IMG/VR virus record: IMGVR_UViG_3300046542_000227
Span: 1-64,000 of that record
Source of the DNA: a virus
Reading direction: 5' to 3' (one strand)
Length of the DNA stretch: 64,000 nt
Shown here piece by piece: positions 11,773-18,884 of this stretch. Position 1 is the first letter of the stretch. Every line of letters starts with the position of its first letter. Made by a program: the position numbers and the translations under genes. The notes beneath the pieces were generated by a model. It worked only from the letters and a program-made list of their open reading frames with translations, did not search any database and had not been told where the DNA came from.

Positions 11773-11779
11773 CACATAG
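11773..11779 (-). promoter_or_regulatory. Candidate late promoter motif CTATGTG
   Basis: The minus strand reads AATGCTATGTGCCAATTT, ending about 30 bases before the ATG at 11745 and just after a strong terminator. The same 7-mer recurs upstream of 22764 and 10179. Confidence 0.5.
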
Positions 11780-11795
11780 CATTATCCCAGACGGC

Positions 11796-11824
11796 AAAAA
11801 CCCCCGCCTATGCGGCAGGGGCTG
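11796..11824 (-). terminator. Terminator overlapping the stop codon of the membrane protein gene
   Basis: On the minus strand CCCCTGCC and GGCGGGGG form a stem around GCATA, followed by TTTTTGCC. The TAG stop at 11808-11810 lies in the hairpin itself. Confidence 0.75.
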
Positions 11825-12245
11825 GGGTTGCTTGTTGTGCGTCGGACCAAAGCTGTGCAACAAACTTCAGTAGATCAAAGAACTGAGTGAGGGTGAACTT
11901 GAAGATATCCCACATCTCAGGACTGATGGTAGTGTCGCCGTAAACCACCGCCATGGCCAAAACGATCACTACCAGTGTAAGCGTAGCTGCACCAAACAAC
12001 ATGACCTGCTTGTACAGATCGGTTCCACGGACCACACCCAGGTTGTGTTCGAGCAACGCCGTACGTTTGGCTTCGTTCACAATCTTGTAAACTTGGCTGA
12101 GTACGATGTAACCCGGGGTGTCCTTATCGATGGTGCTCCCCTTCTTCCCCAGAGATGCCAGCACAATCGCCCGTATTGCGGCCGAGTATGGACTGGAGTT
12201 AAGTGGTCTATCACCGAGAGAGATCAGCGCCTCCTGCAGTGTCAT
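11808..12245 (-). CDS. Small membrane protein in the lysis cassette, holin candidate
   Basis: I chose the ATG at 12245 (145 residues), preceded by GGAG at seven bases; an upstream ATG at 12287 lacks one. Residues 81-103 form one clear transmembrane helix (VMLFGAATLTLVVIVLAMAV). A second hydrophobic, probably amphipathic helix lies at about 111-133 (MWDIFKFTLTQFFDLLKFVA). The N-terminal 80 residues are soluble. It overlaps the outer-spanin gene start-to-end and lies close to the endolysin gene. That context and the membrane helix make it the best local candidate for a holin or lysis regulator, but no holin family motif is recognised. Confidence 0.6.
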   Translation of the reverse strand: MTLQEALISLGDRPLNSSPYSAAIRAIVLASLGKKGSTIDKDTPGYIVLSQVYKIVNEAKRTALLEHNLGVVRGTDLYKQVMLFGAATLTLVVIVLAMAVVYGDTTISPEMWDIFKFTLTQFFDLLKFVAQLWSDAQQATPAPAA

Positions 12246-12630
12246 GGGTATTCTCCAATGTGGTGGTCTGTTTTTCATACCAGCCATTGAGTGCCTGAAT
12301 TTTGTCGTTGCAGAGTCCGACTTGTTCAGTTTGCTTAGACCACTCGTCTTGCATCATCAAGGCGATGGCTTCCCATTGGGACTTTGCCTTCGGAAACTTA
12401 ATGTACGCAGTTAAGATGTCATCAACGCTGGGTGGTTCACTTGGTTGGCAGGCCGTCAGCATTACCTTTGGTGGGACACGTATCACGGTTGTCGTATGCT
12501 CGACAATACGTGCGGCGCATCCCGTTAACGAGAGCAGCAATAGCGTCAGGATCAGGATTAGTATCCACGCCCACCACTTTGGCTGGCGCTGTTTTGGTTG
12601 GTTGGTGTCCGTTAACTGCAACGTCGACAT
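12211..12630 (-). CDS. Outer-membrane spanin-like lipoprotein (Rz1-like)
   Basis: This 139-residue protein has a hydrophobic signal (WAWILILILTLLLLSL) followed by the lipobox LTGC, so Cys38 should be lipidated after cleavage. About 100 residues follow, with no further membrane segment. The gene begins inside the inner-spanin-like gene in another frame and runs 226 bases past its stop. That is the overlapping layout known for Rz/Rz1 pairs. Its own ribosome site (AAGGGAG) is present. Spanins fuse inner and outer membranes in the final lysis step of Gram-negative hosts. It is longer than lambda Rz1 and has less proline. Confidence 0.75.
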   Translation of the reverse strand: MSTLQLTDTNQPKQRQPKWWAWILILILTLLLLSLTGCAARIVEHTTTVIRVPPKVMLTACQPSEPPSVDDILTAYIKFPKAKSQWEAIALMMQDEWSKQTEQVGLCNDKIQALNGWYEKQTTTLENTHDTAGGADLSR

Positions 12631-12970
12631 CTCCCTTAGCCTCCGGCTTGGTGTATGTAGTGGGTGGATCCTTACTATCGCGAGCTGCGAAGTATTCTTC
12701 GAGAGTCTTGGCGCGATACCCTAATGCTTCTTCTACTTTAAGCTCTCGCTCATAGGTGTATTCAAACACCGCTTGGTCCGTGATCACAGCTGCCTTATGC
12801 TCAGTGGCCACTGCCTCAGTGAGGGTTTGGTTCTGAGTAGTCAGGTTCTGTGTGGCTTCCTCCATACGTCCATAGTTCTTTACAAGTGCTATGAACGTCC
12901 CCACCGCGAACACCACGGCAAGAATACCCACCCATTCAAACCAGGGCAGCTTCCTTAAAAGTGTAAACAT
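12437..12970 (-). CDS. Inner-membrane spanin-like protein (Rz-like)
   Basis: The ATG at 12970 gives 177 residues; a GTG three codons earlier is possible. After a short basic start, residues about 12-31 form a transmembrane anchor (GILAVVFAVGTFIALVK). A coiled-coil region rich in Glu, Gln and Ala follows (about 33-100, EEATQNLTTQNQTLTEAVAT), then a polar tail with Pro and two Cys. This matches the type II membrane topology of inner spanins. The outer-spanin-like gene overlaps its second half. Together with the endolysin and membrane protein it forms a lysis cassette. Identification rests on architecture, as spanins diverge strongly. Confidence 0.7.
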   Translation of the reverse strand: MFTLLRKLPWFEWVGILAVVFAVGTFIALVKNYGRMEEATQNLTTQNQTLTEAVATEHKAAVITDQAVFEYTYERELKVEEALGYRAKTLEEYFAARDSKDPPTTYTKPEAKGDVDVAVNGHQPTKTAPAKVVGVDTNPDPDAIAALVNGMRRTYCRAYDNRDTCPTKGNADGLPTK

Positions 12971-12988
12971 AAAATTCACGCCTCAGGG

Positions 12989-13600
12989 TTAAATAACCTT
13001 CCCGGTGTGCAGGTCGATCAGAATGGTCGGAGACCAACCCATCTGCAGTAACTGCATCAGGTGATAACCAATGGCCACAGCATCGACGCTGTGCTCATCC
13101 AGGCTGTCGATATCAACACCCCAAACAATGTCAGTTCGTTTCTTCAGAGCGCGGGTTACGTCCATTTTATCTTTGAACTTACCTACTACTCCAGCGGCTT
13201 TCTTGGCAGACATTGGGTCAACCATTAATAGCGGCATGGTAGGATCGTAGCGATACAACACATTCCGAATAACCGCCACGCATTCCACGAGGGTTGCATA
13301 CGCATCTGCGAAACGACCCTTGTAGTTAGATTCGCAAATCACCATGTGGGGACGGAACTCTTCGAGGATATCCCCGAGGCTGTCGTCTAAGTGATAGAGA
13401 CGGGCAATGCGATCAGTGCCCATCTCACGAATCTTGCAATAACGCTTATCACTATCGGGAAACTTCAAGGTGTAAGAATCCACCATGTGAAACGAAGTTG
13501 TCCCGATATCCCAATGCCAATGGGCAATACCCGTGTTGTAGCTGCCCGGGTCTATGGATAAGACCCGCAGTGGCTCGTTACTTTCGGGTAACGTGAACAT
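12989..13600 (-). CDS. RuvC-like Holliday junction resolvase
   Basis: This 203-residue protein has the RNase H-fold layout of RuvC-type nucleases. The first strand, RVLSIDPGSYNTGIA, carries Asp17. MVICESNYKGR carries Glu90, and the C-terminal SLDEHSVDAVAIGY supplies Asp168/His170 and Asp173. These four acidic positions bind two metal ions in the family. Such enzymes cut branched recombination and replication intermediates before DNA packaging. The start overlaps the stop of the upstream virion-like gene by one base, so the two are co-transcribed. All key residues appear present. Whether it prefers Holliday or flap structures cannot be told from sequence. Confidence 0.8.
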   Translation of the reverse strand: MFTLPESNEPLRVLSIDPGSYNTGIAHWHWDIGTTSFHMVDSYTLKFPDSDKRYCKIREMGTDRIARLYHLDDSLGDILEEFRPHMVICESNYKGRFADAYATLVECVAVIRNVLYRYDPTMPLLMVDPMSAKKAAGVVGKFKDKMDVTRALKKRTDIVWGVDIDSLDEHSVDAVAIGYHLMQLLQMGWSPTILIDLHTGKVI

Positions 13601-14490
13601 TAGCTCAACCAGGTAGTGCCGTTGAGACTGTTGGCGCCCAGCAGAGGCTCGGTGTTGCCCACGTCGAAGGCCAAGGTAGCGCCAGTGGAGCTGTAACCGA
13701 TAGCGTGGTGAGTCGAGATGATCACGTTCAGCTGGCAGGCAATGGCCTCGTTGAACATGAAGTTGCCAGCACCGCCCGAAGACGACTGTACGTTGCGGTC
13801 TACCGCCGAGCAGAAGCCCAGTTCGGAGATCACAGGGGAACGGCTGGAACCAGTACGAATACGGTGAGCGTTCACCATCTCAGCGATCACAGCTTCACTC
13901 AGACGCACGCTGATGATAGCCGAAGCCGAGATCGAAGTGTCGCTACCCAGGACTACACCACTGTTGCTGATCTGTGGTGGCTGTGGGTTCAGGTTGTCGG
14001 CAGTCGGGGTATAAGGAGTAACCACGATTTCGCCGTCAACCACTTGGATGGTTTGCAGCGAAGGGGTAACGGTGGAGTAGTCCAGACGCAGGCCGTAGTA
14101 GGCCACGTAGTTGATACCGTTGTGCGGCTCGATACGACGCAGGACATATTTTGCACGCTGGTCAGCGGGCAGGTCGTCATCGGTAGGACGCAGACTGATT
14201 GGGATCAGACCGTACAGGCCAGCATCTTCTGCATCGTGCGGAACCGGGATGATTTCATCGGAACCATCAGCAGCTACCGAAGTAGCGTGACCACGGTTAC
14301 CGAATACCAGGTACTTCATCTTCGGGAATTCAGCAGCCGAAGGGGCTACACCCGCCTGAATACCCAGACGTTCGTTGATGGTTGTGTTCGGGATCAGAGT
14401 GAAGGGTAGACCGAGCTTCAAGCAGGTCTGCAAGAACGCGCCATAAGCGGTTCGGCATACGTGAATAATCTGATTATCTACAGCAGACAT
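13600..14490 (-). CDS. Virion-like protein of unknown role
   Basis: I place the start at 14490 (296 residues, MSAVDNQIIHVCRTAYG) because AGAGGAG lies six bases upstream; 17 more codons are open before it. The sequence is beta-rich with no enzymatic motif. Recognisable stretches are PFTLIPNTTINERLGIQAGV, KMKYLVFGNRGH, YVAYYGLRLDY and a Ser/Gly/Ala-rich C-terminal region. The style suits a baseplate or tail protein of jumbo phages, and it is co-transcribed with the resolvase. The family is not recognised. A terminator of the next operon lies immediately upstream, so a promoter should lie between 14491 and 14552. Confidence 0.65.
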   Translation of the reverse strand: MSAVDNQIIHVCRTAYGAFLQTCLKLGLPFTLIPNTTINERLGIQAGVAPSAAEFPKMKYLVFGNRGHATSVAADGSDEIIPVPHDAEDAGLYGLIPISLRPTDDDLPADQRAKYVLRRIEPHNGINYVAYYGLRLDYSTVTPSLQTIQVVDGEIVVTPYTPTADNLNPQPPQISNSGVVLGSDTSISASAIISVRLSEAVIAEMVNAHRIRTGSSRSPVISELGFCSAVDRNVQSSSGGAGNFMFNEAIACQLNVIISTHHAIGYSSTGATLAFDVGNTEPLLGANSLNGTTWLS

Positions 14491-14552
14491 GTGTTGCTCC
14501 TCTTGAGGGAAAAGGCTAAATGGTTCTGTATGATTGTACAAACAAGTTATAA

Positions 14553-14577
14553 AAGCCTCCCCGATTGGGGAGGCTTA
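14553..14577 (-). terminator. Terminator of the fibre operon
   Basis: A perfect 10-bp stem AAGCCTCCCC/GGGGAGGCTT with a GATT loop, followed by TTATAAC on the minus strand, directly after the stop at 14583. The right flank carries TTATGTCG. Confidence 0.85.
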
Positions 14578-14582
14578 TGTCG

Positions 14583-15083
14583 TCAAGTGAAATCGGACAA
14601 CTTGCCCTGAACCATCGTGTTCGCCCACAGAGCGTCCAGCTTAGATTTCTTCACTTCATGCAGACACGAGACACGGAATGCAATCCCGTCACCTGCGTTC
14701 AGGATGTGCTTCTCATCATTGATGGTGATGTTCTGCCCGTCCTTAAGTGCGTATGCCACGATGATCGCAGCACGATCACCCGCATCGACCCAGGTGTTCA
14801 TCAAATCCAAGAACCCGTCATTCTTCGGGAACTCCAGGAAATAACCCACCAAGGCTTTGGTCACCGACGGACGATTGGCGAAAGCATCTTTGAAACGCTT
14901 ACGCTGATCAGCTGTCCACTTGAACCAGCGAGTGTCCTTATAGACGCTCAGGTTCTCAGCGACGTTGGCGCCCACACGCCGACGCATCGACGTAGCAAAG
15001 CGCGGATTGAATTCCGTGTACAGAGCACGCAGGGCTTCAACAGCCTCGGGCTCCAACTTCGGAAGGTGAGCAAATTCGGTCAT
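14583..15083 (-). CDS. Degenerate relative of the neighbouring 2-oxoglutarate oxygenase
   Basis: This 166-residue protein aligns by eye with the C-terminal half of the oxygenase encoded just upstream (15094-15576). KDTRWFKW parallels EARWFHRV, and GQNITINDEKHILNAGDGIAF parallels the strand pair GDGVTVDGEFYPDVLGEG. The distal His is kept in CLHEV (His142). At the site matching His-x-Asp (HID) this protein reads WVD (Trp98-Val-Asp100), and no Arg follows the distal His. It probably cannot bind iron normally. It may be a structural or regulatory derivative. A GGAG ribosome site is well placed, and it is last in the operon. Confidence 0.6.
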   Translation of the reverse strand: MTEFAHLPKLEPEAVEALRALYTEFNPRFATSMRRRVGANVAENLSVYKDTRWFKWTADQRKRFKDAFANRPSVTKALVGYFLEFPKNDGFLDLMNTWVDAGDRAAIIVAYALKDGQNITINDEKHILNAGDGIAFRVSCLHEVKKSKLDALWANTMVQGKLSDFT

Positions 15084-15093
15084 ACGGACTCCG

Positions 15094-15576
15094 TTAATCG
15101 TAAAGGAAGATGGCCACGTAACGCAGCGACTTTACCTGTGGGACTTCATGTGGTGAACTCACGTTGGTAAAGCACACCCCTTCTCCCAACACATCTGGAT
15201 AGAACTCACCATCCACAGTCACCCCGTCACCATCAGCACACAGCGGGATCACCAGATTCTTCCGGTAGCGCTGTACGTCGATATGCTCAGGCATGTAATC
15301 GCCCGGCTTGTATCGGTTGATGATGGCTTCGATAACAGAGAGGCCAGGATACTCGGGTGCCAAGGAGCGCAACAATGCGTTGAACTCCTTAGGTTGCTGG
15401 CGGTCACCGAGGAAGTCATAACTGGCCGCTGTCCCTTGGGTCGTAGGCCTGCTATTGATCTTCACTCGATGGAACCAACGGGCTTCATGCATTTCAGCTA
15501 ACTGTTGTCGCAGGTCGTCACAGACGTCCTTAGAAAACTGTGCCACCTGTAATTTGTTTAGCGCCGTAGGCTTCAT
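15094..15576 (-). CDS. 2-oxoglutarate/Fe(II)-dependent oxygenase
   Basis: With the ATG at 15576 (AAGGTGG upstream) the product is 160 residues. The double-stranded beta-helix core shows the facial triad: YMPEHIDVQRY gives His98 and Asp100, and SPHEV gives His143. Arg152 in SLRYVAIFL is placed to hold 2-oxoglutarate. This matches the 2OG-FeII oxygenase superfamily (prolyl-hydroxylase or AlkB-like fold). The substrate could be protein or nucleic acid and cannot be read from sequence. The gene overlaps the 3' end of 15530-16156 by 47 bases and sits at the end of the fibre operon, so fibre-protein hydroxylation is conceivable. Confidence 0.75.
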   Translation of the reverse strand: MKPTALNKLQVAQFSKDVCDDLRQQLAEMHEARWFHRVKINSRPTTQGTAASYDFLGDRQQPKEFNALLRSLAPEYPGLSVIEAIINRYKPGDYMPEHIDVQRYRKNLVIPLCADGDGVTVDGEFYPDVLGEGVCFTNVSSPHEVPQVKSLRYVAIFLYD

Positions 15577-16156
15577 GCAAACCACCTTCCAGTTGAGCTT
15601 CTTGTGCGGCTGCTTCATCTGCCAACGAGTAGTAGATGTAGTCGCTAGAACCGGCGTAGTATTCTTTACGCAGGTTGTTGGCCGTTTTGACCTCGGTGAC
15701 GTAGTCGTTCATCTCATCGAGAACCTTCAACGCCGCCGCCAGATCAGCATCAGGTTTGTCGCCCAACAGCCCCTGCACCACACGACCGATCTGTTCGATC
15801 GCATTACCGATGTTGTTGACTTGGTTGATCACCGGGTATTGCTTAGTGATCTTCTGCTGAGCCGCCAGATCGAGTTGGCTTTCATACATCACCAGCTCAG
15901 CTTGTTCACGATTGACTACGGTGTAATCAGGGTAAGTACCCCGCACCTCGTCAGTGTGGAAGTCGAAGTTATCGTGCTCTTCATAAATGAAGAAGTCGTT
16001 GTTCAACGTGGCTGGATCTACCCAGCCGATCACCGCCGTGAAGGCACCGCTGATCTTGTTGAACTGCAACAGAACCTTGGTCCCACCGGTTGGCAACGAT
16101 GCGATAGCCGCAGAAACCGTTGTGGTACCAGATGTTGGGATTTGTTCTTCAGACAT
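15530..16156 (-). CDS. Unknown fibre-operon protein
   Basis: This 208-residue protein begins with a Ser/Thr-rich 30 residues and a beta segment (KVLLQFNKISGAFTAVIGWV). A helical middle with many hydrophobic heptads follows (NQVNNIGNAIEQIGRVVQGLL, about 110-130), then an acidic helical C-terminus with YYAGSSDYIYYSLADEAAA. The pattern of a short beta domain plus coiled coil suits a fibre accessory or tail-connector protein. A GGAG ribosome site precedes the ATG and it lies 16 bases after the fibre gene upstream. No family is recognised. Confidence 0.65.
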   Translation of the reverse strand: MSEEQIPTSGTTTVSAAIASLPTGGTKVLLQFNKISGAFTAVIGWVDPATLNNDFFIYEEHDNFDFHTDEVRGTYPDYTVVNREQAELVMYESQLDLAAQQKITKQYPVINQVNNIGNAIEQIGRVVQGLLGDKPDADLAAALKVLDEMNDYVTEVKTANNLRKEYYAGSSDYIYYSLADEAAAQEAQLEGGLHEAYGAKQITGGTVF

Positions 16157-16171
16157 TGTGGATCTCCAGAA

Positions 16172-17515
16172 TTAAACCAGCCAAGCAGCCCAGCCGCCAG
16201 CGGTACGAATAAGGAATTTGACTTCAGGCAGTTGCCAGACAGTGTAAGCCGCCGCTTGCCGGTAACCCATAACCACAGCCTTACAACCCACTGGGTAGGC
16301 ATTGAGGTCAGTGAACCAGGTGTTCAGGTAGTTGATGGCCGCTTGCACGTTGTAGCCAGCCACAGCGGTACGTACATACACGATCGGACTACGGTTGACC
16401 TGAGCATTCATCTCGTTGACGAGAGTCATGTAGCTCTTCCACGTCCCGTTACCCATCAACACAGTACCGGTGTTGGCCACACCACTGCCGAGGGCAGCGT
16501 TAGGGAACAGACCCTGAGTCACCAAGTCAGCCGAAAGACCTGCGTTGCAGTAATTCTTCCAAGCCACCTTAGTGTAGCCAAAGATGTTCAGACTATTTTG
16601 TGCTGGCGTGTCTTTCTGCAGTCGACCCACGAGCGACGTGTTGATCTGAACCTTGGTGTAAGCGTTCACATCCTGAGCACGTACACCGTGTGGGTTGTTG
16701 AAGTTCGAGACGTGTGCGTTGAAGGCTGGCGTCAAGATACTACTGATCGCATTCTGGCCCGACTCAGGCGTCGAGTAGTACGTATCAAGGGTCTGGTTGA
16801 GCGATTCAGACAACAACACCATCCGCCAGTTCTGGATGTTGCTCAGACCGAGCTTCACCTTGTCGTCAGCGTGTGGGTTGTTATAGTCACTGAGGTGGTT
16901 AGTCAGCAGGGTCTTCTCTGCAGCGAGCAAATCCTTAGACTGCTGGAGATAACCGTCAGCGAAGTCTTTGAGTCCCTGCACCATCGCATCATCGTTCGAA
17001 CCCAGCAGATCACGAACCCGGTTCAGCACGGTGATGGTGTTATCCGCACCGTACAGCTGCCAGTATTCATCGTAGTGATCCTTAGGGTTAAACGCCGTAG
17101 GCTTGTTACGAATGTCTTCGTACGCCACCGTGAAGTCAGACGGGTCGAGTGCATCGAGCATGTCCGAGAGTTCATCGGTGTTCAATGCAAAGCTACCACC
17201 GACGGCTTGGTAGTTGAGCACGACAGTGTTAGACACTGCTTCGTTGGTGATCACGATGAAGGCGTAGATTGGCTTAGACGCCAACTTGGACATATCGCGA
17301 TATAGGTAGGTGGTGGTGTAATCCGTGCCCGGTACCAGACGACGGACGCCGTCGAAGATACGCAGGCTGGCATCATTAAAGAAGGCACCAAAGCGAGGAA
17401 TCAGAACACGGTTCTTTTGGCCAGTGACCTTAACCAGTGTTCGACTCTCGTTCTGGACCTTGTTCGATGCCTTGGTGCCCTTAAGGTCCAAGGGCAAAAG
17501 CGTGAGCATGGCCAT
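16172..17515 (-). CDS. Tail fibre protein with shared anchor domain and NPH repeats (A)
   Basis: Three ATGs lie close together; that at 17515 is best spaced from AAGGAG and gives 447 residues. Residues about 8-115 form the N-terminal domain common to this operon (LPLDLKGTKASNKVQ ... IPRFGAFFNDASLRIF ... VVLNYQAVGG). The middle has phage-fibre NPH units, NNPHADDKVKLGLSNIQN and NNPHGVRAQDVNAYTKVQ. The C-terminus has IRTAGGWAAWLV, a plausible tip strand. NPH repeats of this type are common in tail fibres. It shares its anchor with the next two genes, so these fibres probably dock on the same baseplate site. Confidence 0.82.
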   Translation of the reverse strand: MAMLTLLPLDLKGTKASNKVQNESRTLVKVTGQKNRVLIPRFGAFFNDASLRIFDGVRRLVPGTDYTTTYLYRDMSKLASKPIYAFIVITNEAVSNTVVLNYQAVGGSFALNTDELSDMLDALDPSDFTVAYEDIRNKPTAFNPKDHYDEYWQLYGADNTITVLNRVRDLLGSNDDAMVQGLKDFADGYLQQSKDLLAAEKTLLTNHLSDYNNPHADDKVKLGLSNIQNWRMVLLSESLNQTLDTYYSTPESGQNAISSILTPAFNAHVSNFNNPHGVRAQDVNAYTKVQINTSLVGRLQKDTPAQNSLNIFGYTKVAWKNYCNAGLSADLVTQGLFPNAALGSGVANTGTVLMGNGTWKSYMTLVNEMNAQVNRSPIVYVRTAVAGYNVQAAINYLNTWFTDLNAYPVGCKAVVMGYRQAAAYTVWQLPEVKFLIRTAGGWAAWLV

Positions 17516-17525
17516 CATGGGCTCC

Positions 17526-18872
17526 TTAAAGAGGTTGCCAGTTTACGGTGTCGACTTTCACCCAGCATTGCAGACGCCAAGCCGAACGACCTTCCGCCGC
17601 GTTACCTGCGTCCCAGTGACCATCGTAGTAGATCATCACCAAGCACAATGCGCCTGGAGGCCAGATCTGCGTACTAGCCATGGTCGCCTGCAAGATCGCT
17701 GCAATGTTGGCACCGTTAGCACCCTGCAGATACGCAAGCTCTGTACCACGACGGGCGTAGGCGTTGATCACTGCAGCCAAGTCTACAACTTGGTTATCAC
17801 CGGTCAGCGCATGCACCGCACTCAACCCACCAGCCAAGGTCAGACGACGGGTGTCGATACGGCCACTGGTCAGGTTGTTGGCATTCAGGTTAGTCTTGGT
17901 GTAGTTCATCAACTGCGACCAATCAGAACTTTCCAGACGGTAAGTACTAACAGCCGTTGCACCCTTGTCCAGACGGTCAGCCAACCCACCTTCAATTTCT
18001 GGGATGGTGTAGGTGTCCGCTTGAGACGCAGTAACCCGGTGTGGGTTATCCGTACGAGCAACGTGTGTATTAAAGTCAGTGAGGAAGTTCACGTCGAGCA
18101 TTTGTTTGAAACGCTGTACGGTGAGGTAACGCTGCTTGGAGTTAAAGCCAAGCGTAGTTGCTTCAGCCGACGTCACGATCGAGTAGTTCTCAACCGTACC
18201 CAGACTGACCTGTGCTGCCGTTAGGCGGTGTGGGTTATCTGCCGCCAAGTGTTGCTGTAGCTGCAACATCAGGTTATCGAACTCAGCGTTCAGGATATCC
18301 ATCTGGTTGTCGTAACCCAACTGGATCTGCTGGTAAGTACGTGCCGAGATCGCCAGCTTAGCCACGGTGATACGGTTGATCGCTTCAACCATACCTTCAA
18401 AGCCGTAGAGCTCCCACATCGCGTGCAGGTGGCCGCCGACCTCGAACTCATCGGGCTTGCCTTCGATGTTGCGCCACGTCGGGGTACGGGTTGGGTTGAG
18501 CAACCCTGCCGACATAGAAGCAATCGCTGGAATCAAGTCGCAGTACTTACCACCGACCATGCTGGCGTTGACAAACACTTCGGCTGAGACCCGTGGATTC
18601 AGGATCACAATTACCGAGCAGGCTTCGTAGCCGGTTTCGGCTGTAGCTTCAGCGGACAAGCCCACCATCTGGAAGTCTTCATCCGGTACCAGGTCATACC
18701 CGGTCGAATCTTCGATCTCCAGTTGGTCAGTATAGAAATGCCCGTTGTCCAGCACCAGCGTACGGTAAGTCAGACCCGCTTGGTTACGCAGATCGTGATA
18801 CTCACGTTGTACCCGGTTGCGCGGCAGTCGACGTGTAGAGTCGAATGGCAACGCGAAAATGACAGGCGTCAT
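17526..18872 (-). CDS. Tail fibre protein with shared anchor domain and NPH repeats (B)
   Basis: This 448-residue paralogue of the flanking genes has an N-terminal domain that aligns with theirs (ALPFDSTRRLPRNRVQ ... LVLDNGHFYTDQLEI ... VFVNASMVGG). Two NPH repeats follow: DNPHRLTAAQVSLGTVEN and DNPHRVTASQADTYTIPE. The C-terminal third has LCLVMIYYDGHWDAGNAAEG and WRLQCWVKVD, resembling small beta tip domains. An AAGGGG ribosome site lies nine bases before the ATG. Gene spacing of seven and twelve bases to its neighbours indicates one transcript. Differences concentrate in the C-terminal 150 residues. Confidence 0.82.
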   Translation of the reverse strand: MTPVIFALPFDSTRRLPRNRVQREYHDLRNQAGLTYRTLVLDNGHFYTDQLEIEDSTGYDLVPDEDFQMVGLSAEATAETGYEACSVIVILNPRVSAEVFVNASMVGGKYCDLIPAIASMSAGLLNPTRTPTWRNIEGKPDEFEVGGHLHAMWELYGFEGMVEAINRITVAKLAISARTYQQIQLGYDNQMDILNAEFDNLMLQLQQHLAADNPHRLTAAQVSLGTVENYSIVTSAEATTLGFNSKQRYLTVQRFKQMLDVNFLTDFNTHVARTDNPHRVTASQADTYTIPEIEGGLADRLDKGATAVSTYRLESSDWSQLMNYTKTNLNANNLTSGRIDTRRLTLAGGLSAVHALTGDNQVVDLAAVINAYARRGTELAYLQGANGANIAAILQATMASTQIWPPGALCLVMIYYDGHWDAGNAAEGRSAWRLQCWVKVDTVNWQPL

Positions 18873-18884
18873 GGTTTATGCCCC

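Noticed and set aside
12211-12970. Possible frameshift splitting one gene in two
   Set aside because: Both frames have their own start and ribosome site, and one has a lipobox. An overlapping spanin pair explains it better.
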